From: Microbacterium sp. Gd 4-13
GTDB lineage: Bacteria > Actinomycetota > Actinomycetes > Actinomycetales > Microbacteriaceae
DNA: 64,000 bases
Assembly (NCBI RefSeq): GCF_003095395.1
Contig: NZ_QEIJ01000001.1
Coordinates: 62,001 to 126,000, forward strand
Direction of reading: 5' to 3'
A model generated the notes under the pieces. It was not told the origin of the DNA, searched no databases, and saw only the letters and a program-made list of their open reading frames with translations. This document shows positions 1-8,319 of this stretch, in pieces. How positions within the stretch are numbered: position 1 is the stretch's first letter; every line of letters starts with the position of its first letter. The position numbers and the translations under genes are program-made.

Positions 1-338
1 GTGATCTCGAAGGTGCCGTCGGGGCTGTCGAGCACCACGGTGGTCTCGGCGAGGCGGGCCGAGATCGCGTCGGCTGCGCCGCCGGCGGTGAGTCCGCCCA
101 CCGGCACGCCCGCGACGGAGGCGCCGGGGGCGATGAGAACGAGCGAAGCGGCGATGAGGGCGGTGAGCGTCGCGCCCACCGGCAGACCGATCCACAGCGC
201 GGTGCGCTTCTTCTTGGGGCGGCCGGGTTCGACGGGGGCCCACGCGACCGTGGGGACGGACCCGTCGCTGCCGCCGTCGACGGTCGCTCCGTCGCGGTCG
301 TCTGCGTCGGCATCCGGTCTCGTGACGAGATCGGTCAT
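1..338 (-). CDS. Membrane-anchored cell-wall protein, possibly L,D-transpeptidase family (N-terminal part)
   Basis: Only the first 112 codons are in the window; the gene runs off the left edge. Read from the ATG at 338, the product has an acidic cytoplasmic tail of about 50 residues, a basic PKKKR stop-transfer cluster, one hydrophobic segment (about residues 57-80), then an extracytoplasmic stretch with GVPVGGLTAGGAADAI. A single-pass N-terminus followed by a 'G-x-x-V-G-G-L-T' segment is common in actinobacterial L,D-transpeptidases and VanW-like proteins that carry a PG_binding_4-type domain. The catalytic part is outside the window, so the function is inferred only. A GGGGGGTG purine stretch lies 8-10 nt before the ATG, and a TACCAT -10-like hexamer lies at 366-371 on the minus strand. 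Confidence 0.55.
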   Translation of the reverse strand, partial: MTDLVTRPDADADDRDGATVDGGSDGSVPTVAWAPVEPGRPKKKRTALWIGLPVGATLTALIAASLVLIAPGASVAGVPVGGLTAGGAADAISARLAETTVVLDSPDGTFEI

Positions 339-365
339 GTCGGTCACCCCCCGTTTGATCACTCC

Positions 366-371
366 ATGGTA
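366..371 (-). promoter_or_regulatory. -10-like hexamer upstream of the partial cell-wall gene
   Basis: The minus strand reads TACCAT here, 27 nt before the ATG at 338. With the G-rich Shine-Dalgarno stretch between them, this would give a short-leader mRNA. No convincing -35 is visible. Confidence 0.3.
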
Positions 372-434
372 ATCCGGCGGGGTGGGCCCCCGGGGGTGTT
401 CCGTATCACGGTGGCACAACGAAGTGCGCCGCGC

Positions 435-848
435 TCACCCGCGGGACGCACCCCAGACGAGGGGGAGCAGCACGTGGCTCAGCGGAGCGAGAGGCAGAAC
501 GGATGCTTCGGCCTCGTCGAACCAGCGCAGCTCCTCGATCTCGGCGCCGATCGTCACCTCCGACGCCGTGACCGCGTGGCGCACTCGGAACGCGTGCGCC
601 ACGACGGTGAATCCGGGCTCGTTCGCCGCATCCGCCCGGAACTGCCCGAGCGGCTCGAGCGCGTCGGGGTCGACGCTCAGCCCGACCTCCTCGAAGAGTT
701 CGCGCGCGAGCGTCGCGGCCGGGGTCTCGTCGGGCTCCGGCTTGCCCCCGGGCTGCATGAAGGTGTGGGTGCCGCGCTTGCGGACCAGCAGCGCGCGACG
801 ATCGTGGTCGAGCACGACGGCAGCGCTCACGTGCACTTCGGCGGTCAC
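435..848 (-). CDS. NUDIX hydrolase
   Basis: A 137-residue Nudix-fold pyrophosphohydrolase that would hydrolyse a nucleoside diphosphate linked to another group; the substrate cannot be read from sequence. The Nudix box is intact: GGKPEPDE, then seven residues, then RELFEEVGL, matching G-x5-E-x7-R-E-U-x-E-E-x-G-U. The FMQPGGKPEPDE context is typical of small MutT-like enzymes. The GTG at 848 was chosen because it forms a GTGA overlap with the stop of the upstream oxidase gene, which suggests translational coupling. A longer in-frame reading to 932 would lie inside the oxidase gene and gives a low-complexity N-terminus. The gene is third in a tight minus-strand operon. Confidence 0.85.
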   Translation of the reverse strand: MTAEVHVSAAVVLDHDRRALLVRKRGTHTFMQPGGKPEPDETPAATLARELFEEVGLSVDPDALEPLGQFRADAANEPGFTVVAHAFRVRHAVTASEVTIGAEIEELRWFDEAEASVLPLAPLSHVLLPLVWGASRG

Positions 849-2218
849 CGGGAAGCCGTCTCGAAGACCTTGCCCGGGTTCAGGATCCCGGCGGGATCGA
901 ACGCGCGAGCCACCTGCCGCTGCAGCTCCCACTGATCGGCGCCCAGTTCATCGGCGAGCCAGCGTCGCTTGAGCACGCCGATGCCGTGCTCGCCGGTGAG
1001 CGTGCCGCCGAGGTCGAGGGCGGCGTGGAACAGGGCGTCGGCCGCGGCCCAGATGTGGTCGGGCACCTCGGGGCCGTCGAAGACGAAGTTCGGGTGCAGG
1101 TTGCCGTCGCCGGCGTGGGCGACGGTGGGGATGACGATGCCGTACTCCCGCTCGATGCGGGCGATCTCGTCGAACATCGCCGGGAGGGCGCTGCGCGGCA
1201 CCGAGACGTCTTCGATCAGGGCCGACCCCAGGGTCTCCATCGCGGGATGCATCGAACGACGGATCGTCAGCAGTCGTTCGCCTTCCTCGCGGTCGGCGGC
1301 GACGCGCACGGTGCCACCGGCGGCCGCCAGCACCTCGCTGATCCTCGACGCCTCCGAGGCGGCGGCGGGGCCGTCGGTCTGGAGGGTCAGCTGCGCCACG
1401 CCGGGCGCGGGCGCCTCGAGACCGAGCAGCGCGTGCACGGCGGCGAGGCACGCCGCATCCATCAGCTCCATGATCGCGGGCTGCGCGCCCGAGGCGGTGA
1501 CGGCGGCGGATGCCGCGGCCGCGGTGCGCACGTCGGGGAAGGTGGCCGCGATCGTGACGATCTCGCCCTCCACGAGACGACGCAGCTTCAGGGTGGCGGC
1601 GACGACGACCCCGAGGATGCCTTCGGAACCGATCACGAGCGACGTGAGGTCCAGGCCCGTCACGCCCTTGACGCTGCGGTGTCCGAGGGTCATGAGGCGC
1701 CCGTCGGCGAGCACGATGTCGACCCCGAGCACGGCGTCGCGGACCACGCCGTACTTGGCGCACAGGAGTCCGCCGGCGCCGGTGGCGATGTTGCCGCCGA
1801 CGGTGGAGATGGCCCGGCTGGCGGGATCCGGGGCCCACCACAGGCCCTGGAGTGCGAGAGCGTCGTTGAGCTCGGCGTTGAGGATGCCGGGCTCGACCAC
1901 CGCGAGGAGGTCATCGGGGCGCACCTCGAGGATGCGGTCCATGCGCCGCACCGAGAGGGCGATCTCGCCGCCACCGGCGTTGGCGCCGCCGGCGAGCCCC
2001 GTGCCCGCGCCGCGGGTGACCACGGGGGTCGAGGTCTGAGAGGCGATCCGCAGCACGCGCTGCACGTCGGCCACCGACTCGGCGTGGACGACCGCGAGCG
2101 GGCGCTCGGGGGCGGCGTGGCCCGACTTGTCGGCGCGGGCGGCGTCGAGCGCATCGGCCGAGGTGTCGACGCGGTCGCCGAGGGCGTCTCGCAGCAGCCC
2201 GACGACGTCGACGCTCAT
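845..2218 (-). CDS. FAD-binding oxidoreductase, GlcD/D-lactate dehydrogenase type
   Basis: A 457-residue flavoprotein of the vanillyl-alcohol-oxidase fold (FAD_binding_4 plus FAD-oxidase_C). It probably oxidises a D-2-hydroxy acid such as glycolate or D-lactate; the exact substrate is not visible. The FAD-binding half shows PVVTRGAGTGLAGGA (about residues 60-75) and TVGGNIATGAGG (about 140-150), the usual pyrophosphate-binding loops. The C-terminal half contains AHAGDGNLHPNF and TGEHGIGVLKR, the GlcD-family signatures. The ATG at 2218 starts MSVDVVGLL and overlaps the stop of the upstream YrdB-like gene as ATGA. The much longer upstream reading frame is a shadow of that neighbour. Confidence 0.88.
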   Translation of the reverse strand: MSVDVVGLLRDALGDRVDTSADALDAARADKSGHAAPERPLAVVHAESVADVQRVLRIASQTSTPVVTRGAGTGLAGGANAGGGEIALSVRRMDRILEVRPDDLLAVVEPGILNAELNDALALQGLWWAPDPASRAISTVGGNIATGAGGLLCAKYGVVRDAVLGVDIVLADGRLMTLGHRSVKGVTGLDLTSLVIGSEGILGVVVAATLKLRRLVEGEIVTIAATFPDVRTAAAASAAVTASGAQPAIMELMDAACLAAVHALLGLEAPAPGVAQLTLQTDGPAAASEASRISEVLAAAGGTVRVAADREEGERLLTIRRSMHPAMETLGSALIEDVSVPRSALPAMFDEIARIEREYGIVIPTVAHAGDGNLHPNFVFDGPEVPDHIWAAADALFHAALDLGGTLTGEHGIGVLKRRWLADELGADQWELQRQVARAFDPAGILNPGKVFETASR

Positions 2219-2601
2219 GCGAGTCGTCGACGACCTGCGAACAGGCCGCACGTGATGGCGATGATCGCGAAGGCGATGCCGACCCACACCTGGCCCATGT
2301 TCCACCAGGCGACGGTCGCGGCCGCATATACGAGCAGCTCGACGATCGCCCGCACGAACGGGTGCACGGCCAGCACGGCGCGCGGCGAGACGAACAGCGC
2401 CCACACGAGGATCGCCACGACCGGCGCGGCGATGCCGAACACGATGTTCCAGGGGAGCGGCCATGCCAGGAAGCCCCACAGAGCGAGGGTCGCGAAGGCG
2501 AACAGGCCGCAGAGGAAGGCGCCGATCTCGGCGACCGAGGGCCGCGGTCGCATCCCCGGCTGGAGGGGCGCTTCGGCGCGGACGTTCGGGGTTTCGGGCA
2601 T
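2215..2601 (-). CDS. YrdB/DUF2568-like small membrane protein
   Basis: A 128-residue integral membrane protein with a proline-rich 25-residue cytoplasmic start and four hydrophobic segments (about residues 26-48, 50-70, 80-100, 102-122). Length, topology and the WWNMGQVWVG segment fit the YrdB (DUF2568) family, whose function is unknown. It is first gene of the operon with the FAD oxidase and Nudix genes. A TAGACT hexamer ends 6 nt before the ATG, so the mRNA is probably leaderless. Confidence 0.75.
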   Translation of the reverse strand: MPETPNVRAEAPLQPGMRPRPSVAEIGAFLCGLFAFATLALWGFLAWPLPWNIVFGIAAPVVAILVWALFVSPRAVLAVHPFVRAIVELLVYAAATVAWWNMGQVWVGIAFAIIAITCGLFAGRRRLA

Positions 2602-2607
2602 ACCGCC

Positions 2608-2613
2608 AGTCTA
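2608..2613 (-). promoter_or_regulatory. Leaderless -10 (TAGACT) of the YrdB/oxidase/Nudix operon
   Basis: TAGACT on the minus strand, a 6-nt spacer, then the ATG at 2601. The start of transcription should fall on or next to the A of ATG. There is no Shine-Dalgarno sequence. Confidence 0.6.
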
Positions 2614-2724
2614 CGATCCGTCGCGCCGCGGGGCGGAGGGCGCGGTCGGCGACGGATCGGGAAGCGGGCTCGACGAGCCCGTGCGGGGCGCTCATCCGCG
2701 CGGGGCGCGGGCAGCAGCATCCGG

Positions 2725-2730
2725 TATGAT
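2725..2730 (+). promoter_or_regulatory. -10 box of the glyA leader
   Basis: TATGAT (5 of 6 matches to TATAAT) lies 8-10 nt before the conserved start of the ZTP riboswitch, so transcription would begin near 2737, right at the aptamer. No good -35 was found. Confidence 0.6.
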
Positions 2731-2737
2731 CTGACCT

Positions 2738-2828
2738 GTCGCGACTGGCGTTCAAGGTGGAGGACCACCGGGGAGCGACACTGTTTTCGCCTTCTGCACG
2801 ATGGCATTCGACCGCTCGCCTGGGCCGA
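2738..2828 (+). ncRNA. ZTP (pfl) riboswitch upstream of glyA
   Basis: The leader carries the hallmarks of the ZTP/ZMP aptamer. The 5' half has GCGACTGGCG (2741-2750), then a GGTGG...CCACC helix (2757-2768) followed by CGGGGAGCG (2769-2777). A variable linker follows, then the 3' pseudoknot half CCGCTCGCCTGGGC (2812-2825). ZTP riboswitches sense the purine/folate alarmone ZMP/ZTP and turn on one-carbon genes when 10-formyl-THF is scarce. Here the target is glyA, with folD next. The distance from aptamer to GTG start is about 75 nt and contains G+C-rich inverted segments that could act as expression platform. The mechanism (transcriptional or translational) was not resolved. Confidence 0.9.
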
Positions 2829-2902
2829 TGTGGATGTTCGTCGGCGCGCTCCGCGGGCCGACTGCAACCGCAGTATCCACCCGACGATCGAGGAGTCCGC
2901 CC

Positions 2903-4177
2903 GTGTCCGACCCGTCATTCAACGCCCCCCTCTCCGAGGTCGATCCCGAGATCGCCCAGGTGCTCGAGCGCGAGCTCGAGCGTCAGCGCGGCTACCTCGA
3001 GATGATCGCGTCCGAGAACTTCGTGCCCGTCTCGGTGCTGCAGTCGCAGGGATCGGTGCTCACCAACAAGTACGCCGAGGGCTACCCCGGCCGCCGCTAC
3101 TACGGCGGCTGCGAGGAGGTCGACGTCGCCGAGGAGCTCGCGATCGAGCGGGCGAAGAGCCTGTTCGGCGCGCAGTTCGCCAACGTGCAACCGCACTCGG
3201 GCGCGACCGCCAACGCCGCCGTGCTGCACGCGATCGCCCGCCCCGGCGACACTCTGCTCGGTCTCTCGCTCGACCAGGGCGGCCACCTGACGCACGGCAT
3301 GAAGATCAACTTCTCGGGTCGGCTCTACAACATCGTCGCGTACGGCGTGGATGCCGAGACCTCGCTCATCGACATGGACGAGGTGCGCCGACTGGCGATC
3401 GAGCACAAGCCCAAGGTCATCATCGCCGGCTGGTCGGCCTACCCCCGTCAGTTGGACTTCGCCCGGTTCCGCGAGATCGCCGACGAGGTCGGTGCCCTCC
3501 TGTGGGTCGACATGGCGCACTTCGCCGGTCTCGTGGCGGCGGGCCTGCACCCCAGCCCCGTGCCGCACGCCCACGTCGTGTCGTCGACCGTGCACAAGAC
3601 GATCGGTGGACCCCGTTCGGGCTTCATCCTCACGAACGACGCCGCGCTGGCGAAGAAGATCGACACCGCGGTGTTCCCCGGCCAGCAGGGCGGCCCGCTC
3701 ATGCACGTGATCGCGGCCAAGGCCACGGCGTTCAAGCTCGCCGCCTCGCCGGCGTTCCGTGAGCGTCAGGAGCGAACGGTGCGCGGCGCGGCAATCGTCG
3801 CCGAGCGCCTCACCCGCGACGACGTCTCCGCCGCCGGCATCGCCGTGCGGTCGGGCGGCACCGACGTGCACCTGGTGCTGGTCGACCTGCGCGAGGCCGC
3901 GATCGACGGCAAGCAGGCCGAAGACCTGCTGCACGAGATCCACATCACGGTCAACCGCAACGCGGTGCCGAACGACCCGCGTCCGCCGATGGTGACCTCG
4001 GGTCTGCGCATCGGCACCCCGGCGCTCGCCACGCGCGGCTTCGGCGACGCGGAGTTCACCGAGGTCGCCGACATCATCGCCCTCGCGCTGCTGCCGAACG
4101 CCGATGTCGAGACGCTGCGCACCCGCGTTGCCGCGCTCACCGCGGCCTTCCCGCTGTACCCGGGTCTGACTCAGTAA
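2903..4177 (+). CDS. glyA: Serine hydroxymethyltransferase
   Basis: A 424-residue PLP enzyme that interconverts serine and glycine while charging THF to 5,10-methylene-THF. Visible signatures are IASENFVP, the [15 protein letters not shown] substrate loop, QPHSGATAN, the PLP-phosphate region VDMAHFAGL, and [12 protein letters not shown] with the Schiff-base lysine at residue 232. Length matches bacterial GlyA. The GTG at 2903 is preceded by AGGAG at 2891-2895 with 7-nt spacing and begins MSDPSFN; an upstream in-frame ATG at 2801 would translate the riboswitch and is rejected. It sits behind a ZTP riboswitch, and folD follows on the same strand. Confidence 0.97.
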   Translation: MSDPSFNAPLSEVDPEIAQVLERELERQRGYLEMIASENFVPVSVLQSQGSVLTNKYAEGYPGRRYYGGCEEVDVAEELAIERAKSLFGAQFANVQPHSGATANAAVLHAIARPGDTLLGLSLDQGGHLTHGMKINFSGRLYNIVAYGVDAETSLIDMDEVRRLAIEHKPKVIIAGWSAYPRQLDFARFREIADEVGALLWVDMAHFAGLVAAGLHPSPVPHAHVVSSTVHKTIGGPRSGFILTNDAALAKKIDTAVFPGQQGGPLMHVIAAKATAFKLAASPAFRERQERTVRGAAIVAERLTRDDVSAAGIAVRSGGTDVHLVLVDLREAAIDGKQAEDLLHEIHITVNRNAVPNDPRPPMVTSGLRIGTPALATRGFGDAEFTEVADIIALALLPNADVETLRTRVAALTAAFPLYPGLTQ

Positions 4178-4201
4178 AGACCGAGAGGTTCGGAAGCCCG
4201 G

Positions 4202-4231
4202 TTGCCGTGGACCTATACCTACGGGCATAGT
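4202..4231 (+). promoter_or_regulatory. Weak promoter-like hexamers before folD
   Basis: TTGCCG at 4202-4207 and CATAGT at 4226-4231, spaced 18 nt, each match 4 of 6 consensus bases. folD could have its own promoter here or be read through from glyA. Confidence 0.25.
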
Positions 4232-4282
4232 GATCTGCGGGAGCCGGGCTCTCGACCGTCGACGATGACACGAGGAGAACAC

Positions 4283-5164
4283 ATGACCGCGCAGAAGCTC
4301 GATGGCAAGGCGGCGGCAGCCGAGATCAAGGCGGAGCTGCGCGAGCGCGTCGACGCCCTCCGCGCGAAGGGCGTCACTCCGGGCATCGCCACGGTGCTGG
4401 TCGGTGCCGATCCGGCCTCGCAGCTGTACGTCGGCATGAAGCACCGCGAGTCCGAGGCGATCGGCATGAACTCGATCCAGGTCGAACTGCCCGCCGAGGC
4501 GACCCAGGCCGAGGTCGAGGCGACGATCGACGAGCTCAACGCCGACCCGACGTGCCACGGCTACATCGTGCAGCTGCCGCTTCCGAAGCACATCGACACC
4601 GATGCGATCCTCGAGCGGATCGACCCCGCGAAAGACGCCGACGGCCTGCACCCGACCAACCTCGGACGCCTCGTGCTCAACGTCAACGCGCCGATCACCA
4701 CGCCCCTGCCCTGCACCCCCCGCGGCGTCATCGAGCTGCTGGTGCGCAACGGCTACGACCTCACGGGCAAGGAGGTCGTCGTCGTGGGTCGCGGTGTCAC
4801 GATCGGCCGCTCGATCGGGCTGCTGCTGACCCGCCGCGAATACAACGCGACCGTGACGCTCACCCACACGGGCACGACCGACCTCGGTCACCACCTGCGA
4901 CAGGCCGACGTCATCGTCGCCGCCGCGGGGGTCAAACACATCGTGCTCCCCGAGCACGTGAAGCCGGGGGCGGCCGTGCTCGACGTCGGTGTCACCCGCG
5001 AGACCGACCCCGAGACGGGCAAGAACCGCGTGTACGGCGACGTGCACCCCGGCGTCGCCGACGTGGCCGGTTACCTCTCACCCAACCCCGGCGGGGTCGG
5101 CCCCATGACCGTGGCGCTGCTCATGACCAACGTCGTCGAGGCGGCGGAGCGCGCGACGGCCTGA
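4283..5164 (+). CDS. folD: Bifunctional methylene-THF dehydrogenase/methenyl-THF cyclohydrolase
   Basis: A 293-residue FolD, which turns the 5,10-methylene-THF made by GlyA into 10-formyl-THF with NADP+. The N-terminal catalytic half has [14 protein letters not shown] (Tyr and Lys of the active site), [11 protein letters not shown] and the PCTPRGV segment. The C-terminal Rossmann half has [27 protein letters not shown] and [14 protein letters not shown]. The ATG at 4283 follows AGGAG at 4273-4277 and begins [12 protein letters not shown]; an earlier in-frame ATG at 4202 would add unrelated residues. Pairing glyA with folD behind a ZTP switch fits control of formyl-THF supply. Confidence 0.96.
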   Translation: MTAQKLDGKAAAAEIKAELRERVDALRAKGVTPGIATVLVGADPASQLYVGMKHRESEAIGMNSIQVELPAEATQAEVEATIDELNADPTCHGYIVQLPLPKHIDTDAILERIDPAKDADGLHPTNLGRLVLNVNAPITTPLPCTPRGVIELLVRNGYDLTGKEVVVVGRGVTIGRSIGLLLTRREYNATVTLTHTGTTDLGHHLRQADVIVAAAGVKHIVLPEHVKPGAAVLDVGVTRETDPETGKNRVYGDVHPGVADVAGYLSPNPGGVGPMTVALLMTNVVEAAERATA

Positions 5165-5248
5165 AGGTCGGCCGCTCGAAAATCGGCGGGCCGCTCGACA
5201 ATCGGTGCGGCGCGCGGAGCCTCACGCGCCCGAACGATTCTCGCGATC

Positions 5249-6043
5249 TCAGGCCAGCTGCACCAGCCGGGTGATGTCGTCGAGGGGGAGCGACTCCGCC
5301 GTCGCGGTGACCTCCATCTCGACGAGGTTCGCGAAGCCCGACACGATCGTGAGGAACGCCGTGTCGGCGGCGTCTCGTCCGGTCGCGATGCGCACGAGCG
5401 TCTGGCGCGGCGCGAGCGTCGTGGCGTCCACGACCCGCCACGCGCCGTCGACCCACGCCTCGGCCACCGCGTGGAAGTCCATCGGGTGCAGCCCGGGGGC
5501 GTACACGGCCGCGAGACGAGCGGGCACGTTCAGCGCCCGCAGCAGCGCGACGCACAGGTGGGCGTAGTCGCGACAGACACCCCGGCGGTCGAGCAGGGTG
5601 CGTACCGCCCCGTCGGTCGGCAGGCTCGACCCGGGTACGTAGGCGAGCTCGGTGCCCACCCACGACGACACGGCTGCGAGAAGGTCGACGGGGTCGGTGA
5701 TGCCCGCGAACTCGGCCACGGCCGTCGGCAGCAGCCGGTCGGACTCGGCGTAGCGACTCGGGCGGGTATAGACGAGCAGGTCGGTCTCGGTCGCGGTGGC
5801 GACCTCCCCCTCGTCGACGGTCGCGCGATACCGTACCTCCAGGCGGCCGGGAGAGGCGCTCAACCGGTGCAGGCGCGTTCCGTGGGCGTCGTCGACGACC
5901 GAGGGGTCGATCCGGCGTCCGTCGATCGAGGCGGTGAACTCCTCCGTCGAGGGGGCGTAGTGCGACGAGACCGCCACGGCGAACACCAGGTCGGCCTGTC
6001 CGGTCACGTCGAGCACGATCTTGCTGGTCACGTCACGTCTCAT
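5249..6043 (-). CDS. Transglutaminase-like cysteine protease family protein
   Basis: A 264-residue protein with an N-terminal beta-rich domain (about residues 1-110, Bact_transglu_N-like) and a C-terminal transglutaminase core. The papain-like triad is visible as Cys in RRGVCRDYAHL, His in MDFHAVAEAW and Asp in WRVVDATTL. Members are probably peptidases or amidases rather than true transglutaminases; the substrate is unknown. The start was placed at the ATG at 6043 (MRRDVTSKI); a 14-residue longer reading to 6085 is possible. A CACGCT hexamer lies 6 nt before this ATG, a weak leaderless signal. It is convergent with folD. Confidence 0.85.
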   Translation of the reverse strand: MRRDVTSKIVLDVTGQADLVFAVAVSSHYAPSTEEFTASIDGRRIDPSVVDDAHGTRLHRLSASPGRLEVRYRATVDEGEVATATETDLLVYTRPSRYAESDRLLPTAVAEFAGITDPVDLLAAVSSWVGTELAYVPGSSLPTDGAVRTLLDRRGVCRDYAHLCVALLRALNVPARLAAVYAPGLHPMDFHAVAEAWVDGAWRVVDATTLAPRQTLVRIATGRDAADTAFLTIVSGFANLVEMEVTATAESLPLDDITRLVQLA

Positions 6044-6130
6044 GCGCACAGCGTGCCACACCCGCGCCGTGTCGGGTCGCAGCATCCGGCCCGAGACGTG
6101 CGGGTGGCGTGCGTCAGGGGCCGAGCGAGC

Positions 6131-6739
6131 TCAGCGTGCACTTCCGTAGCGCTCGCCGACGGGGATCTCGACGTCGACCGTGTTGCCGACCTGGGCCAGC
6201 GGGCAGGCCCACATCGGGTCGTAGGCGCACGACGGGTTGTAGGCGAAGTTGAAGTCGAGCACGAGCGAGTCGGGCGAACCGCCGAGGTCGGCGCCCTTGA
6301 TCGTGTCGAGGAGGTACCGCCCGCCGCCGTAGGTGCCGCCGGGCACGCGGCTGAGGGCGTCCTTGACGGGAATGAACACCCCGCCCCCGTACGTGGCGAG
6401 TCGCCAGACGTCGAGCCCGCCCACGCCCGGAACGTCGACGCGGCCGATGCGCTCGAACGGCACGATGCCGTCGGTGCCGGTCTCGACCTCCATGCCATGC
6501 GGGTCGGTGGGCTCGATCCGACAGGTGAAACGCCACTCGGGGTCGTACGGCGGCACGCGCAGGCCGGTGAAGGCGTCGCGGTCGTCGTCGAGGAGGGGCG
6601 AAGCCGGATGCTGCGCGAACAGCTCGTCGCGACCGCGCCGCCACAGGTCGTGCGCGGCGGAGAGGTCGGGGTGCTCGCGCACCTCGGCGTAGAGGGCGAA
6701 GACGCGGCGGCGCCAATCGACGATCTCGAGGGCTTGCAT
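6131..6739 (-). CDS. DUF1684 domain protein
   Basis: A 202-residue soluble protein of the DUF1684 family; its function is not known. Recognition rests on the C-terminal block GGGRYLLDTIKGAD, LDFNFAYNPSCAYDP, WACPLAQVGN and IPVGE, which is the conserved core. No signal peptide or membrane segment is seen. A TAGGGT hexamer ends 6 nt before the ATG (leaderless type). The transglutaminase-like gene follows on the same strand after about 90 nt, but no functional link is evident. Confidence 0.85.
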   Translation of the reverse strand: MQALEIVDWRRRVFALYAEVREHPDLSAAHDLWRRGRDELFAQHPASPLLDDDRDAFTGLRVPPYDPEWRFTCRIEPTDPHGMEVETGTDGIVPFERIGRVDVPGVGGLDVWRLATYGGGVFIPVKDALSRVPGGTYGGGRYLLDTIKGADLGGSPDSLVLDFNFAYNPSCAYDPMWACPLAQVGNTVDVEIPVGERYGSAR

Positions 6740-6745
6740 GCTTCG

Positions 6746-6751
6746 ACCCTA
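6746..6751 (-). promoter_or_regulatory. Leaderless -10 (TAGGGT) of the DUF1684 gene
   Basis: TAGGGT on the minus strand, a 6-nt spacer, then the ATG at 6739. No Shine-Dalgarno sequence. Confidence 0.6.
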
Positions 6752-6773
6752 GGCCGCGCGGCGGCGGGGCGGC

Positions 6774-8210
6774 TCAGGCGTGGCGATCAAGGAAGGCGAA
6801 GACCTCGGTGTCGTCGACGCCGGGGAAGTCGCCCCGGGGGAGCGGAGAGAACATGTGGCGGTGAACGCGGGCGCTCGGCCAGGCCTTGCCCGTCCAGCGG
6901 CTCGCCGACTCGGCCGGGGGCCTGCGGCAGCACGACTCGTCGGGGCACCGAGACACCGCGCGCGTCTGCGTCTCGCGGCCGCGGAACCACCGCGCATCGT
7001 CGAAGGGAACCCCCACCGTGATCGAGAAGTCGCCGTCGGAGGTCGTGCCCGTCTGCGTGGAGCACCAGAACGTGCCGGCGGGGGTGTCGGTGTACTGGTA
7101 ATGCTCGGTGGTGCGGTTCTTCTCGGCGAACGCCGTGCGCGCCGACCAGCGTCGGCACACGCGCTGGCCTTCGACGGCACCGGTGACGTCTGCGGGGAGG
7201 GGGAGGCCGTCGTTCTCGTAGACGCGCGAGATCGCCCCTGAGCCGTCGGCCCGCAGGAAGTGCAGTTTGATCCCGAGGTGTTGCGTCAACAGGTTCGTCA
7301 TCCGCATGCCGGCGGCCTCGTGGGTGACCCCGAAGGCGTCGCGGAAGTCTTCCACCGCGAGGTCGCGATCCTTCTTCGCCTGGTGCAGGAAGGCCACCGA
7401 GTTGCCCTCGGGCATGAGGCAGCACGCCGCGTAGTAGTTGATCTCCAACCGCTGTTGCAGGAAGTCGGCGTAGTCGGTGGGCGGGCGGTGGCCGAGCAGC
7501 CGGTGCGCCATCGCCTGCAGCGCCATCGACCGCAGGCCGTGGCCGCCGGGGATCGACGCCGGCGGGAGGTAGATGCGGCCGTTCTCGAGGTCGGTGACCG
7601 AACGCGCCGAGTGGGGCAGGTCGTCGACGTAGAGCAGCTCGAACCCGAGCTGTTCGGCCATGATGCTGACGGTGCGGTGGGTGAGGGCGCCGGAGACGTG
7701 TCCGGCGCTCTTGAGCTGCTTCTCGGCGAGCTTCTCGACGTCGGGTAAGTAGTTGTCGACGTCGCGCATCCGCAGGCGCAGCTCGGTGTTCGCGCGACGA
7801 GCCTCTTCGGGGGTGGCGATGGCCTCGCGCTCGCGGCGCTGCAGTTCGTGGTGAAGTCCGAGCACGGTCTCGATCGTGTCGTCCGACATGCTCTTCGTGA
7901 CCTTGACCGGCGGCAGGCCGAGCTGCCGGAACACCGGACTCGCCTGTGCGCGGTCGAGTTCGATCTCCAGCGCCGCCCGCCGGTTCGGAGGCTCGGCGGA
8001 GAGCAGCTCGGAGATGGGCGTCGAGGTCGCCCGGGCGATCTCCTGGAGCAGCGACAGCTTGGGCTCGCGTTTGCCGTTCTCGATGAGGCTGAGCTGGCTG
8101 CCCGCAACCCCGACCTGGGCGCCGAGCTCGTCCAGGGTGAGCCCGCGCGCGAGGCGGTGATGACGGATGCGATGCCCGAGGGTCGTCAGCTCGAAGGCGG
8201 GAGACGTCAT
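6774..8210 (-). CDS. ramB: RamB-like regulator: XRE helix-turn-helix plus IrrE/DUF955 and DUF2083-type domains
   Basis: A 478-residue regulator of the actinobacterial short-chain acyl (RamB/PrpR/MccR) family. Residues about 8-65 form a Cro/C1-type HTH with GLTLDELGAQVGVAGSQLS. A central IrrE/ImmA-like domain contains LQAMAHRLLGH with a partial metallopeptidase-like motif. The C-terminal part is cysteine-rich (RRWSA, CPDESCC), as in RamB. RamB of Corynebacterium controls acetate and gluconeogenic genes. Here the gene is divergent from pckG (PEP carboxykinase), so control of pckG and of itself is a reasonable inference. A TAGGAT hexamer 6 nt before the ATG points to a leaderless mRNA. The symbol is by family resemblance; a PrpR- or MccR-type role is possible. 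Confidence 0.8.
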   Translation of the reverse strand: MTSPAFELTTLGHRIRHHRLARGLTLDELGAQVGVAGSQLSLIENGKREPKLSLLQEIARATSTPISELLSAEPPNRRAALEIELDRAQASPVFRQLGLPPVKVTKSMSDDTIETVLGLHHELQRREREAIATPEEARRANTELRLRMRDVDNYLPDVEKLAEKQLKSAGHVSGALTHRTVSIMAEQLGFELLYVDDLPHSARSVTDLENGRIYLPPASIPGGHGLRSMALQAMAHRLLGHRPPTDYADFLQQRLEINYYAACCLMPEGNSVAFLHQAKKDRDLAVEDFRDAFGVTHEAAGMRMTNLLTQHLGIKLHFLRADGSGAISRVYENDGLPLPADVTGAVEGQRVCRRWSARTAFAEKNRTTEHYQYTDTPAGTFWCSTQTGTTSDGDFSITVGVPFDDARWFRGRETQTRAVSRCPDESCCRRPPAESASRWTGKAWPSARVHRHMFSPLPRGDFPGVDDTEVFAFLDRHA

Positions 8211-8216
8211 TGTTTG

Positions 8217-8222
8217 ATCCTA
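8217..8222 (-). promoter_or_regulatory. Leaderless -10 (TAGGAT) of the RamB-like gene
   Basis: TAGGAT on the minus strand, a 6-nt spacer, ATG at 8210. The remainder of the 109-bp divergent region (8223-8319) is unusually AT-rich for this DNA and should hold the pckG promoter. A classical RamB box was not recognised. Confidence 0.6.
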
Positions 8223-8319
8223 GCGAAAGAACCCTGATTCTTATCGATACTTTTCTCCTAAAGACGCCAGCCGACCGGTCAATCTAAGGAGGAACCCCGT
8301 TCTCTTCGAAGGAGCTCGC

